A stretch of DNA of 64,000 bases from Elysia chlorotica. Its lineage: Eukaryota; Mollusca; Gastropoda; Plakobranchidae. Numbering within the stretch: position 1 is the stretch's first letter; each line of letters opens with the position of its first letter. Below, piece after piece: positions 21,763 through 33,700 of this stretch. The position numbers and the translations under genes were made by a program. The DNA lies in contig RQTK01000428.1 of the NCBI GenBank assembly GCA_003991915.1, positions 149,551 to 213,550 of the forward strand, in the 5' to 3' direction. A model generated the notes under the pieces. It saw only the letters and a list, made by a program, of their open reading frames with translations, searched no databases and was not told the DNA's origin.

Positions 21763-22872
21763 CCATGGTGATAAAACCTATGTAACTTTTTCCAACGGTA
21801 ATAACACTTTTAACAGGAAAATTTTGTTGGTCAAAGAAGCCGAAATAAAACCTTTAAAATATTTCGATAGATCATTTTTTAAATGACAATTCACATTGGA
21901 AACTCTTTTCATTGAAAGATAACCTGAAATTAGAAACCTGCCTAGACATTTGTATTTTGCAATGCATTAAGCGAACCAGCATGATGTATGGCTCTTTCAC
22001 GACACATTCGTGAAGACTAATAACGCCCGCCATGGGATACATTTCACTTAAAATCACTTGTAAAGATTATTGTTATCTCGATATTGGCTTGGATCTTTAA
22101 AAAACTTTAAATGTTTAAGGATTTAGCCTTTAACAGCCTTTCACGAAAAAGCGATTTGTACTTCTTTTAAGTTATTATTATGTGATAGGTAAAGTTCTTA
22201 GTCATTTAAGTTCTGATATACCCAAATTGAGCAGTATTGATAAAAATCAATTCACTGTTTACAACAAACTAGGGACACTTTCGCTATTAGGCAACGACAA
22301 GAAAATGCGAAACTGTTTTTTGACGTGTAAATTTGCGTTGTTACACTTGAAATCACGTATCTTCAATTTCCCTCTATACTCTAAATTCCAATGTGAGTTC
22401 AATAATATTGGACCAGTGTTACGATATTTGCACCCGTTTCCAAAAATAAAAAACCGCTTCCACAGTCCATGGATATTTAAAAGAAAGAACGACTCCAGTG
22501 CGGAATGCTTTGAAATAATTTGTATGCTTTCAAGAAAGGTACAAGTTGTAGACCTCTTTCGACACAATCCCACCCACTCTCTCTCACACACACACCATGA
22601 TGCTAAAAACCTCTAATAAAAACCCTAGAAGGGAATTTTCGTTTGTCAATTAAGCCGAAACAAAATCTTCAATCCAATACGTTGGGTAAAGTTGTTTTTA
22701 ATGAGAATTCACGATGAAAACTTTCTTCATTGAAACATTACTTCAGATACGAAGCTCGCCTGGTCGTTTGTTTTTTTCCAACGCAATAAGCGAACCTGCG
22801 TGATAGATCTTTCTGTTACTCAAGGTTCCTCTGATAAAGGATGTGAATGGCAGGAGATTTATTTCACTTCCG
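21755..22872 (+). repeat. Diverged duplication: 21755-22050 and 22590-22872
   Basis: Both copies start after CT/CA repeats with CACCATG-like sequence, then GAAAATTTTGTTGGTCAAAG versus GGAATTTTCGTTTGTCAATT, AAGCCGAAA, AATTCAC, TTCATTGAAA, AAGCGAACC and an end near TTTCAC. Between them, 22182-22616 has a 144-codon open frame with no motif I recognise. Confidence 0.75.
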
Positions 22873-23600
22873 CATTTGGAGAATAAAACTAGTTCACATC
22901 ATGGAAGAATTAATCATCGAAACTAATCATTTTTTTCTTTGATCATCCCGGATCCCACGATGATTCTCCTGTTTCCAGTTTGCATGTGCGGGCATTATGT
23001 TTTTTGTTCTTTCATTTTCCCCCCTAACGATGCCCCTATTATGTTACCTGGTCTAAATCTAGGCCAGAATAATCTTTAAAGCCCTGAATTAAAAAAAAAG
23101 AATTAGTTTTACTATGGATGCTCGGCGACATACGTTATATACAAGACGGGCTTTGTGTATCATAACGTGTGTAAAAAAATACGACAGCGTTTTTTTTTTT
23201 TTTAATGGAATTGAGCTGTTTGATCGATCGATGGTTAAATATGCAATTAGCAATAGTATTGACACTTATCAACAAGATAATAAAAATTTGAAGTATTGTC
23301 AACAACAAAAATACAGAAATTTTCCGCCCATTTTTTTTCCTCTTCAAGATCATGACATAGTTTCATGAGGCAAAGAAAAAGATCTTAAAAATTTGAGCCT
23401 AATTATTTTTTTTTCTTAATCTTGGAAAGGACATGAAAACTGACAAAAAGTTAAGAATAAAGCCCAATTAAATTTTTCTTGGCCTGAAAACAAAAGAGGA
23501 AGAATCGTCTTACTAATGAGACGTCTAAGAAACCCGGTGCTGACCTATTTGGCACATACAGCTGCCTGGGAAGTAGACTCATTATACTGTACTCAGAACC
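22873..23600. other. Intergenic, AT-rich; no gene seen
   Basis: No feature recognised. Confidence 0.6.
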
Positions 23601-23972
23601 TGGTGCTGTTAAGTATGTTTGGGTTACATCGCGTATGGAGGCGTGGGGGATAGGCTATAGTGTGGACGGGTCCCAAAAGTAGCGTCTGGCAATCTTTACG
23701 CCTTGCCACATAGAGATAGTGTGCGGATTGCTGTTAGCTATGTTTGGGTTGCATCGCATTTGTAGGCGAGGGGGATAGTGTGAGCATTGCTTTTAGCTAT
23801 GTTTGGGTTACATAGACATAGAGATAGTGTGCGGATTGCTGTTAGCTATGTTTGGGTTGCATCGCATTTGTAGGCGAGGGGGATAGACTATAGTGTGGAC
23901 GGATCCCAAGATTAGTGTCTGGCAATCTTTACGCGCTGCCATATAGAGATAGTGTGGGGATTGTGTTGACTT
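23601..23972 (-). repeat. Tandem array derived from SINE body, about four units
   Basis: Two long units (~125 bp) contain the SINE 3' body (GGCTATAGTGTGGACGGGTC, GTCTGGCAATCTTTACGC, GCCACATAGAGATAGTGTGC) followed by GCTATGTTTGGGTTGCATCG and TAGGCGAGGGGGATA. Two shorter internal units lack part of the SINE segment. Direct repeats, head to tail. Confidence 0.85.
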
Positions 23973-23977
23973 AAGTT

Positions 23978-24240
23978 GACTTGAGTTGCTTAGATTCCAC
24001 CGTCAGCACTATATCGTACTATAGTATGGGCGGATTCCAACAATAACGTACGGAATATTTTTGTTCTGATACACACAGACAGTGTTGAAAAAATAATAGA
24101 TGCCTCATGTCTCAGCCCGTCGTATTACACTGACACCGACCCGAACAACAGGGGACGAAATCGGATAAACACATTGTTGACGGACCGCAGACCTTTCGAG
24201 TGGGAGACCAGCACTCTACCACTTGAGCCAACTCGCCGCC
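23978..24240 (-). mobile_element. SINE, head type II, full length
   Basis: Tail complement GTTGACTTAAGTTGACTTGAG, diverged body, then head complement GAGTGGGAGACCAGCACTCT followed by ACCACTTGAGCCAACTCGCC. The clearest type II head in the window. Confidence 0.88.
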
Positions 24241-25245
24241 TCTGTATGACACAGACAGTTGCTGGGGAGCTCAACTGGCCGACCCCGATCAAACCAGAAA
24301 TGTGTGGGGTGTACCATGATTTCTATGGTTAGAGTAGATCGCGTCCAGAGCAGTGATTGTGTTTGTGTGTGTGTGTGTGTGGGCCAAAACTTGCCTGTCA
24401 TATTCTATGACATTCTAATAAGATCATTCTGACGAGACCATTTCCAACTAGCAAGCAGCACGTTGAATCGACTGGGTTTCGCAAACCGGCCCTTCTGCAT
24501 TGGTGGTCCACGCTCTAACCCTAGCACCTCTACGGAACCATTTTACAAATTTCCTGTCCCGCTTTTTCATAATATAGACTATATGGGATAAATAGCATCT
24601 AGCATAGCACTGCGAAGTGCCTGATCTAACTTATTGATACAACTGCTCTATCTACATCCGAGTGTCTAAGATTTGTGAATTGTGTACACATGCCATGATG
24701 CAGGTAATCTCTCTGTCTCTCTATCTGTCTTACTGCCTCTCTGTCTATCTGTATATCAACCTGTCTGTCTATCCGTTAACTTTGACAATCTGTCGGTTTT
24801 TTCTTTCATTGTTTTATGATAATATTTCTCATAACCTTACTACATCTTCTTTCTAACTCTATTCTATTATTATTATTATTATTATATATCTCTATTTGTT
24901 CTTCCTACGAATCCCTGCGATGCGAAATTCAAATCTAACCAATCAATGAAAAATTGCCCCACGGACAAAGCAATAACTACACCAGAAAAACTGACTCTGC
25001 TCGGGCAATAATGTTGTCACCCCTGTAGCCGACCTAGTCAACCTTGGTCAACTCACGAGATGGAACTTAACCAGAAACCTTGGGCCACGGGTTTCCTTGA
25101 GGGAGGGTCAGAACTCTATAAGGTCAATCTGGTTATCACTGAGAAGATTGAGTCAGTCTGAGCTTGTTGGACGAGACCCTGACGCCACGTAGGGAGATAA
25201 GAGGCAGACAAATGCATTGTATCGCGGTCACTTAGGGAACAAAAT
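24241..25245. other. Intergenic; (GT)n at 24360-24382; no gene seen
   Basis: 24480-24535 resembles a degraded minus-strand tRNA-like head (GGTGGTCCACGCTCTAACCC). CT/TA microsatellite-like words lie at 24700-24790 and (ATT)n at 24866-24884. Confidence 0.5.
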
Positions 25246-25375
25246 TGTCGCAGGCGGCAGAGCGTTGGTTTCCCAATCGGGAGGTCCCTGGTTTGAAACC
25301 CACGTTCGGTCCAAAATTTATTTGTCAGAGTATGTGTTCTAACTGGTAAAGTCGGTGTCATTAAGCATTATATAT
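25246..25375 (+). mobile_element. SINE, head type II, 3' truncated
   Basis: GGCAGAGCGTTGGTTTCCCA, ATCGGGAGGTCCCTGGTTTG, then AACTGGTAAAGTCGGTGTCA, after which similarity stops. Confidence 0.75.
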
Positions 25376-25750
25376 GGCCCCAAATGACAACCTCAGAGAC
25401 AACCCCTTCACTCACTCGAGATACCACTTTCAGTCTTTGTGAACAAAAAACAATCTAGGCTGAATCAATCTCATTGATCAATTAGCACATACTAATTTAA
25501 CAAATTACTAGTTCATTCAGGACTTAAGCTAGGTGTAATTGTTTTTTGGGCCCTCATGGTATAGCTTGGAGGTATAATTATCACAGTTTCCCTTAGGGAT
25601 CTCATTTCGTTAAGCCATACCATAACTAGCGGGTATTTGATATTACATATCTGCCGGTTCATTGCATCTTCAGCATTGTGATGAAGTGAGGGAAACTTGA
25701 TTATGGGCACCTGAATTGACCTTTAGCATACGCCTTTGGAGACCACATTG
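25376..25750. other. Intergenic; no gene seen
   Basis: No feature recognised. Confidence 0.6.
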
Positions 25751-25839
25751 AGTCGCGGTAGCTTACAACTCGTCGTAAGCCTTCTTTTTCTCATCTTAAG
25801 AGGAGTGCAAGCTTATAGCAGCGTTGTACTTATAACCTT
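25751..25839. mobile_element. Fold-back element, left end truncated
   Basis: GGTAGCTTACAACTCGTCGT and AAGCTTATAGCAGCGTTGTA followed by CTTATAACC match the inner left arm and right arm of the 19167 copy. The outer left arm is missing. Confidence 0.7.
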
Positions 25840-25962
25840 TTATCTATACGAAACAAATAAATACTTATTGTCTCTGTTTTGATGTTTTTTAAAACTAGTT
25901 ACAACCATACAGCTAGAGGGTTTTCGTGAAAACTTGATTCACTGAATTGCATTACTTGTTGG

Positions 25963-26215
25963 AGCGAACTGGCTCAAAAGGTACAGCGTTGGTATCCATA
26001 TAGGAAAGTACGCGGTTCGAATCCCACAACTGGTAAAAAATGTATTTGTGTAATTTCGTCCCCTACTGGTTAGGTTCGTGTCGGTTAAATGTGACTAGCT
26101 GAGACAGGAGTCTCCGTCTCCCCGCTCTGTCTCGTGTGTAACAGTACGGAAAATATTCAGATGTCCGTCTCGCGGCACGTCCACATTGTAGTCTATGACG
26201 TTGGACGTTCAGCAA
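25963..26215 (+). mobile_element. SINE, head type II, full length
   Basis: GAACTGGCTCAAAAGGTACA, GCGGTTCGAATCCCAC (B box), then CTACTGGTTAGGTTCGTGTC, GCTGAGACAGGAGTCTCCG, CTCTGTCTCGTGTG and TGACGTTGGACGTTCAGC. The tail is (CAAA)n-like rather than (AACTC)n. Confidence 0.88.
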
Positions 26216-26303
26216 GAAAACAAACAAACATACAGAACAGCTTTTAAAAAAATCTCTGTAATATAGAATAAAGATTAACGTTGTAAATTTGTTCTTACAA
26301 TTC

Positions 26304-26573
26304 TTAACCAAGGCCTCCTTAAGTATAGACCAAATCACCGAATTGACAAGGGTGGACACACGTAGTTGCTTACTGAGGATAACAGGGATCAAATTCTATT
26401 AAATCATTACCATTATTAGAAGAGAATGAGAGTATATTTTGTCTAGCCCACTCAGCCTACTCAAAAACTAAGCAATAATTATATCAATAACACAGTTCAA
26501 TTTGCCTCTGAATTCAAAATTTTCTCTACTTCGATGACTTTTCCAGTTATTTTCACAATCGTCAGTCGGTTAA
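26304..26573. mobile_element. Putative MITE (copy C)
   Basis: Left arm TTAACCAAGGCCTCCTTAAG...ATAGACCAAATCACCGAA. The right arm complement starts TTCGATGACTTTTCCAGTTA and ends near GTCGGTTAAC. The interior GCCCACTCAGCCTACTC matches the complement of copy E (GTAGGCTGAGTAGGCGGG), so C and E are inverted relative to each other. Confidence 0.65.
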
Positions 26574-27509
26574 CTTTTACTTTCTTTGGTCTCGGTCTTA
26601 GCCAAAAAGCACGTTGGGAATTGCCCAGACGAGTTGTGTTTATTTTACAAATATAACTCATTTTGATCCAGAAGACAGAGTATTTTTTTGTTTGTACAAA
26701 CTTTGTCTTAGTGGGCGGCGTATTTACTTAATTGAACCAAGGTACATTCTATAACTTCCTTTCAAAAACGTGCTTCTTTAATTTCGTACTGTATTAATAA
26801 CTTACTCTCATTCTTATTTCTTAATGTCTGCTTTATGCCAATGCTGATGCCTTCAATTAAAAAAAATTGATACATTATTCTCTCATCTTATAAATGAACT
26901 ATAAGGCATGAAAGGGCTGTTACCTCCATTAGAAAAATGCTGTACATTGGTAACGAAGAAAGTGTAAGTTTGTCATAAGATAGAGATAAAGAATGAGACA
27001 CAGTTAAAGAGGTGGAAGAAAACAGCAGAAAAAGCTACAGAGATATTAAGAGAGTCAAACTGGAAGACGTTAAGAAAGAAAAGAAGAAGAGATTAAAAGA
27101 TGTCAATTACAGGCAGGGAATTCTATGACGCTCCTAAGCTATTAGTTCTAATGGAAAGATGGAATACGAGCTTTATTCTAAAAGTTATTGTAAAATTTTA
27201 AAGCTTCGAACTTTGAAAGGAGTTAATGACCCGAACTCATTCAACCTACAATAATTCTGCTTTGTGGAAACGATTAAATGGCACGGTAATGAGAAAAAGG
27301 GAAAAGTTGTAAATAATAATAATAATAATAAAACAACAACTTCAATCACTACGAGATACTACTAGTTTTCATGTTTTACAAGTTCTCGCATTTGTTTATA
27401 ACGAAAAATCTGGATCTCAAAAATAACATGGTTAAAAAAAGCAATCTTTCAAATTGTATTACATGTATGTGCCAAACACAGCAGTATAGTGGGATGCTAT
27501 TTTAACCTT
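26574..27509. other. Intergenic, AT-rich; no gene seen
   Basis: Short (AAT)n at 27315-27330; otherwise nothing recognised. Confidence 0.6.
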
Positions 27510-27708
27510 CATAACCCATGCGAATGAGAGGGCAATCCCCTAAACTCTGGCTAAGCATTTCCAAGTTTTTGTTTTGGTTTCTTAGAATCATTCAATTTAT
27601 TACAAAGGAAAGAGCAATATCGCCTTCTCCTCCCGATGGCATGCAATCAAAGCTGTGGTCATTCCTTTTTCAATCAAGTTTTCTTTCTTGTCTCCCGCAA
27701 TTTATATC
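27510..27708 (+). repeat. 199 bp dispersed duplicate (partner 16839-17037)
   Basis: Same start and end words as its partner, about 98.5% identical by eye count, 10.7 kb away. Confidence 0.93.
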
Positions 27709-27826
27709 TTACATTTTTCAAGGAAAGCAATAAATCCGGCATGAGGAAATCAATGCTTCCCAATGATGCCTTTTTTGAAATAAAATCTATCAAGAGAGAA
27801 TTATTCTTAGACATTTTAATCCACGT

Positions 27827-27957
27827 AAACCAAGGCTTGCAAAAAATAGAAGGCCAGGGTCACCAAAATAGACAAAAACGTGTTGTGAAAGTGAAAGTGA
27901 GCTAGAGTCGATATTATTTGTTTCCGCCTACAAGCCCACCAGATTAAAAATGTAAAC
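27827..27957 (+). mobile_element. Putative MITE (copy D), half copy
   Basis: Left arm AAACCAAGGCTTGCAAAAAA...TAGAAGGCCAGGGTCACC, interior ACAAGCCCACCAGATTAAAA and TGTAAACTT as in copies A and B. The right half is lost at the CTT tract. Confidence 0.65.
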
Positions 27958-28061
27958 TTTTCTTCTTCTTCTTCTTCTTCTTCTTCTTCTTCTTCTTCTT
28001 CTTCTTCTTCTTCTTCTTCTTCTTCTTCTTCTTCTTCTTCTTCTTCTTCTTCTTCTTCTCT
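27958..28061 (+). repeat. (TTC)n microsatellite, ~33 copies
   Basis: Almost perfect TTC/CTT repeat for about 100 bp, followed by a C/T-rich tract (CCTCCTCCT) to about 28215. Long enough to form triplex-type purine-pyrimidine structure; that is inference. Confidence 0.97.
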
Positions 28062-28675
28062 TTCTTTTTTTTATCCTTTTCCCTTTAGTCCTCCTCCTCC
28101 TTTTCCTCCTCCTCCTTCACCCCCTCCTTGTTCTTGTTCTTCTCCTCCTCCAGCTGTCGCTGTTATCCACCTGTCTGTCTGACTGTCTGTCTATCCCTTT
28201 TTGTTCTCCTCCTCCCTATCCTCCTTGGTCTACAGGTTACAGACAAAGGAAACATATTTATACCTCCCCGAGAGAGGCTCTAGTCAGAGCTGTTCCCCCT
28301 GTCCTTTCTTCCCAACCCGCTCTCTAAGCCTTGCTCATCTATCACAGGGTAATCCAGGTTTTTCCCCGCGATTTCATTAAAGATCGGATTTAGATGTTCC
28401 TTCTATCGTATATATTTGTCAATATTTTTTTAAATTTTTTTTTAAGGAATAAAAAAAAAAAAACCCACTCACATGCATTAACGTTTACAGTGGTGCCAAA
28501 TTATTATTTTTAGATGGTTCCCTTCTACGCTTCCAAGGTTTTTCCTATGGCAAAACATGGGATATTTTAAGTCAAACAAATTGGAGTGCGAACGGCTGCT
28601 ACAATTTATTACACCTATATTTGTCTGCGCACTATAGAAATTGGTCTTCCTATACGAGAAGTGGTTAAGTTGGGT
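28062..28675. other. Pyrimidine-rich then AT-rich intergenic
   Basis: No feature recognised beyond the C/T-rich tract. Confidence 0.6.
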
Positions 28676-28775
28676 TTGAGTTGAGTTGGTTTAAAGTTCA
28701 ACGTCAGTTTTTTTATAGGTTATATTGTGGAGGGGGCCCAAGATTGACGTATGACAAGATAATGTGCTGCCAACA
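28676..28775 (-). mobile_element. SINE 3' fragment
   Basis: TGAGTTGAGTTGGTTTAAAG, TTCAACGTCAG, GGTTATATTGTGGAGGGGGC, GATTGACGTATGACA, AATGTGCTGCCA; then similarity ends. Confidence 0.8.
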
Positions 28776-29031
28776 GTACCTCAGACCCTCACAGGTCGGT
28801 TGGTTGGCTTCCGGTAGAGTAATAATCCTGTCGCCGCAGAATTGTGCCATTTTTGGGGGGCAAAATTTTTCCAAATTCTGCCCCCCTCCCCTCCCAATGT
28901 TAAGGTTTTACGCGAGCGGATAGCTTGGAGTAGGCTCCACTGGCAGGCGCTTCATGTCTGTCTCATGGCCGACGCATTGCTTAGCATATCTAGTTTATAG
29001 ATAGAAAATCACTGACATATTTGACTGCTTA
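28776..29031. other. Intergenic; no gene seen
   Basis: G/C-rich patch (TTGGGGGGCA, CCCCCCTCCCC) at 28854-28897; nothing else recognised. Confidence 0.5.
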
Positions 29032-29046
29032 ATATGAATGCAAGGC

Positions 29047-29142
29047 GTTGAGTTAAGTTGGTTTAACGTCCAGCATCAGCACTATATAATATGCTATATA
29101 ATGGGCGGACCTCAAGACTGACGTCTGACAATTTTATGTGCG
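29047..29142 (-). mobile_element. 5' truncated SINE with perfect 15 bp TSD
   Basis: Only the 3' 96 bp of the SINE (tail complement to ACAATTTTATGTGC). Flanked by ATATGAATGCAAGGC at 29032-29046 and 29143-29157. A 5' truncation with an intact TSD is the signature of target-primed reverse transcription. Confidence 0.93.
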
Positions 29143-29171
29143 ATATGAATGCAAGGCTGCTTGATTGTGTA

Positions 29172-29443
29172 NNNNNNNNNNNNNNNNNNNNNNNNNNNNN
29201 NNNNNNNNNNNNNNNNNNNNNNNNNNNNNNNNNNNNNNNNNNNNNNNNNNNNNNNNNNNNNNNNNNNNNNNNNNNNNNNNNNNNNNNNNNNNNNNNNNNN
29301 NNNNNNNNNNNNNNNNNNNNNNNNNNNNNNNNNNNNNNNNNNNNNNNNNNNNNNNNNNNNNNNNNNNNNNNNNNNNNNNNNNNNNNNNNNNNNNNNNNNN
29401 NNNNNNNNNNNNNNNNNNNNNNNNNNNNNNNNNNNNNNNNNNN
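29172..29443. other. Assembly gap (272 N)
   Basis: Run of N, followed directly by a GATA tetranucleotide repeat. Confidence 0.99.

Positions 29444-29519
<76 letters not shown>
29444..29519 (+). repeat. (GATA)n microsatellite at gap edge
   Basis: About 19 perfect ATAG units from the gap edge; G/A-rich sequence continues to about 29705. Confidence 0.97.
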
Positions 29520-30345
29520 GAAGAGCACGCGAGTCAGACCGCCATACACACAGCACACATAAACAGAAAGAGATTGAGAGAGAGGAAGAGAAATAAAGAG
29601 ACAGACAGGGAGAACGAAAATGAGAAAGAGAAACACAGAAAGTAACAGACAGAGAGGGACAGACAGACACAGAGAGACAGAGATAAACAAGGAGAATGGA
29701 GATGGTGGGTTAAGAAAATCCGCTGCATGTGGGGTATGTTTATCTAATCCATTTTCCTCCGGTGAATCACAAGGCCTGAAGTGTCACAATAACGCTCTTG
29801 ACAAAATGACTTCCCAAAATAATAGTAATATGCGTGAAAGGTCTATGGTAAGCGTGTTTATATTACATTATTGTCAAGTTGCTAACAAAACAGTCAATTT
29901 CAATCTCCTTCAGTTGCGATTGGACGCCGATGTGAATTTCCTTGCCCATCGTCTCCGTATTGTTTATGGACCCCTGTTATCGCAAAGTGTGTAATTACTT
30001 TACAACGCTCACTTAACGCTATTTCAAATACCGGTGGTAAGCATCGCCTGTTGCAATCGGAGGCAGAGGGGCCAACAATAGCCTCATAGAATGACATGGG
30101 CCAACACTTGACAGTTGACACCCCATCCAATTGAGGTCTAGTTTGGTTTGTGACTGTCACCGTCTAATCCAATTGAGGTCTAGGTTGGTTTGTGACTGTC
30201 ACCGTCTCGGCATCGCTCATTCATTCTGTTCATAACAGGTGAGCGAACCCGAAGCTTCGATATGTAACTCACCTCTCGTTCGGCGCTTGCTCGATCGCTT
30301 TCTCACTATGTAACTTCTCTGCCTGTCTGTCCACATCTCTCCCCA
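29520..30345. other. Intergenic; short tandem duplication at 30125-30207
   Basis: TCCAATTGAGGTCTAG(T/G)TTGG with TTTGTGACTGTCACCGTCT occurs twice in tandem (unit ~42 bp). No gene seen; the open frames here are G/A-rich translations. Confidence 0.7.
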
Positions 30346-30693
30346 CATCTCTCTTAGTCTCTGTCTCTTTATTTTGTCTCTCTCAGTCTCTCTCATACCA
30401 CTCTCACTCTCTCTCCCTCTCTCTCATACCACCCTCACTCACTCTCTCATCTCTCTATACCACTCTCACTCTCTCTCCCTATCTCTCTCATACCACTCTT
30501 ACTCTCTCTCCCTCTCTTTCTTATACCACTCTCACTCTCTCTCCCCCTTTCTCTCATATCACTCTCTCTCTCCCTCTCTCTCATACCACTCTCTCTCTCT
30601 CCCTCTCTCTCATACCACTCTCTCTTTTCTCTCTCTTATACCACTCTCACTCTCTCTCTCCTTGTCCCTGTCTCTCTCTCTAACATACCACTC

Positions 30694-30732
<39 letters not shown>
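30346..30732 (+). repeat. Complex CT minisatellite
   Basis: CT dinucleotides with a higher-order unit CTCTCATACCACTCTCACTC repeated about nine times at variable spacing. The 141-codon open frame through it is low complexity (Ser, Leu, His, Tyr). Confidence 0.92.
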
Positions 30733-30733
<1 letters not shown>

Positions 30734-33700
30734 GCACAATCGCGACGGTGTAGAGCTGCCAATGTGAGCGCCTGCCCACAAACCCTCCACACTCACTAAT
30801 CTCACTCACTCAGGCAAACTGTGGTGTCCCCCCACCCCCCTTCAGTCCATCATGCTGGGGTGTTCGATTTGATCTCCGATTTGAACCGTCGTTTTCGCGG
30901 TTACTCACGCATTCGCTAACATAACGACCTGCTGTCAAACTATCAGGTGTTTTTAAGTACATATACTCTCGCAATGGTTGTTTCAATATAAACATAACTG
31001 TTTGTTGATAAAGTAAACATACCTGTTTGTTGATATTGTTTATTACACTACGCTATAAGGTAACAAATACACCTAAAGGCATTTTCCCGAACTGTGTCTA
31101 TTTACAGAGAAACGAAATAATGTAAATCAGATTGAAACAATGTTTGATAATTGCTGACACATTTTCTGGAACTAAACAACAATAGATAATGATGCACGTA
31201 TAGGATATTTCCATACAAAGGTTCCAACTGCATCAGATTTTGAACTTTGTGTTCGTAGGAGCTACAACGAAGGTTCTTCTTGCTTTCTGAGAATCTGCGC
31301 TGGTTTCTAAGAAAGACTTTTGCTTCAGGTAAGTTTTTTTTAATAATAGAAACACAGTTACTAAATTAACTATGACATAAATTATTGTTACCGTCAATAA
31401 GCACTAGTTCATGGAATAGCAACTTGTCATGGAGGAAAAGAAATAGGCGAAAACTTAATTGTTTGAAAAGAATGTTAGAAACATAGGAATATTGGGTGGT
31501 GCTAAAACGCTTCAAACCAAGCCGTTGTCGTAGTTTAGCCGTTAATGCTGTTTTGTAAGAATTAAAAAATTAATGATAACTACGACATATCTTTACATTT
31601 ACTTCATATATTTATTACATTTCATTAACTATAACAAATAAAAAAAGAACGCAAAATACGAAGGAGAGAAATATAAATATAAGAAGTGAACGTAATTAAC
31701 CCCACCCCCTAAAAAAAGAAAACAAAACTAAACAAAAGAATATTAAATGCACTGGCAAATCAGGAAGAACAACATTTCTAATTTTTTCCCCTTCAATGAA
31801 TCTAGTTTTAGTTAAAGGAATACAATTTCATTTCAAATTCAAATGCAAGCTTGATAGTACATCCGCAACACATGTATCTTTGTGTTTGATCATGTAAATT
31901 TGTTGTGTCCTTCTTCTAATTTTAAAATTATAGAAAAATAAAAACGAAAATAAACATTAAGCACCTCAAGGGTCTAAAGTTTCGGTATTGTATGAAAGGG
32001 TCAACACAATATCTTAGAAAACGGTTTATAAATAAATAGCCTTAGGTTCCAATATCTTCAAAATAAAGAAAAAAAACGTTTATAGGAGAAAACATGAGAT
32101 GAAATAGTGCAGAAAAAGAGACAACAGCAGACAGCTATTTATACTGATGAATTTTTCATAACAGCATGTTAAAACTCCCGCTAAAAGTACGGAGCTTAAA
32201 AAGAAGAAAAAATAATGCTCTGAGATAAAAAGCAGATTTAATGCTGATCACTATTTAAATCTATTTTGCCTAAACGGACACAGTGAGAGAATAGGGCATT
32301 AATTTTAAGAGAGAGTAATGTGTACAAGAGGGACATAGATCATAACTGTTAAGAGAGCCAATGGAGTTAGAACTCAGTTGACTTTAAGCTAGCACTCTGT
32401 GAATTGTTATGAACTGTTAGAAAAATAGGACGTATAGAACGACGTAAATAAATAAAAGGAAAAAAAATCAAAGGTAGCGTCAAGATGTAAGAGCAACAAA
32501 AAAAGTTATTTTTTTCGATGCAAGTTTCTTTTCCCATTAAAACGAGTATCAAAGCATCCAAGTGGAACGTACATAGCCTACTTTTAGCTAGTCATTTTCC
32601 GCAACTCTCAATAAAAATATGCAACAGGATTTCATTTGGTCCAAATGATAAAGTAAAGACAGCAACAATAGTTGAACAGATTAATAAAATCATGATTTAT
32701 AGGGAAATTTATCTGATAAAAGAAATGGATACATTCATCAATACATAGATCAAGGCAATAGATCAGATAGAACATGCGAACATCTTGAATATCATCTATG
32801 CACTCTTAGCTGTTTGAATTTTCAATGACTAGAGATAAAAAGTATAACACTAAGTCTTATAATATTAAAATTTAGGGTATAGGTAAGGCTTCTTCACTTG
32901 GATTATGGATCACTTAAACCGTCTTGCGAGATCAAGCATGAAAGGATAGAGATTATTTCGATGTAATGTAATATCGTATGCTATAATCTGAAGTCCTTAA
33001 GAAGATAAAAGAGCGTAAAGCAATGCGAGCGCAAGCTGGCGATTTCTATCTTGGACAAAAGGGTATGGTGATGGTGGTGGTGGTGTGTGTGTGTGTGGGG
33101 GGAGGGGGGACATACATCATGTTGTGCTCACCGTTTATAGCTGTAACTAAACAAAAGATCAGTGAAGTACTTTCAGACACAAAAAAAAAAGAAATATTAT
33201 CTCCTATTCGTATTTTTATTGAGAAGATTGGTTGTGCATTAGTTTAGCTATCTATACATTGATTTCTTTCTCTATAAAGAGGGACTCTAGCATATCATCT
33301 TTTCGCCTTTAAAAAAAATGATAATGTAATCAGATCTAGATTTAAACTTAAGTGAAAAGAATCAAACATTTTAATAAAATACATTAATTTTGACGTTTTC
33401 GAAAGACCATTTCAGATGTTCTGCCATTTTGCCAGAAACAAATAAACCCGAATTTACCAATACATCTTTGTTTACCGAAACCCGAAAGAAAATAATAATC
33501 CTGTCATTTTTTTCTTTCATATTTGCGAACATAAAACGTTTAATCCCAATTTATCAATACATCATGGTTTACCGAATATCACAAATAGCTAGTTAATTTG
33601 TACTTTTAGATATAGACAAACTCATCAACACAAAATGCAACTCGTATTTAAGTTTAGAAGTGCAACCCATCTGTACTTAGCTTTTAAATGCATACAATAT

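Noticed and set aside
22182..22616. 144-codon open frame, among the longest without simple sequence
   Set aside because: No start context, domain or motif I recognise; it ends in CT/CA microsatellite and lies between two halves of a non-coding duplication.
27510..27905. 71- and 89-codon frames over the 199 bp repeat
   Set aside because: The partner copy at 16839 does not keep the same frames beyond the repeat, and no motif is seen.
30374..30799. 141-codon Ser/Leu/His-rich frame
   Set aside because: Low-complexity translation of the CT/ATACCACTCTCACT minisatellite.
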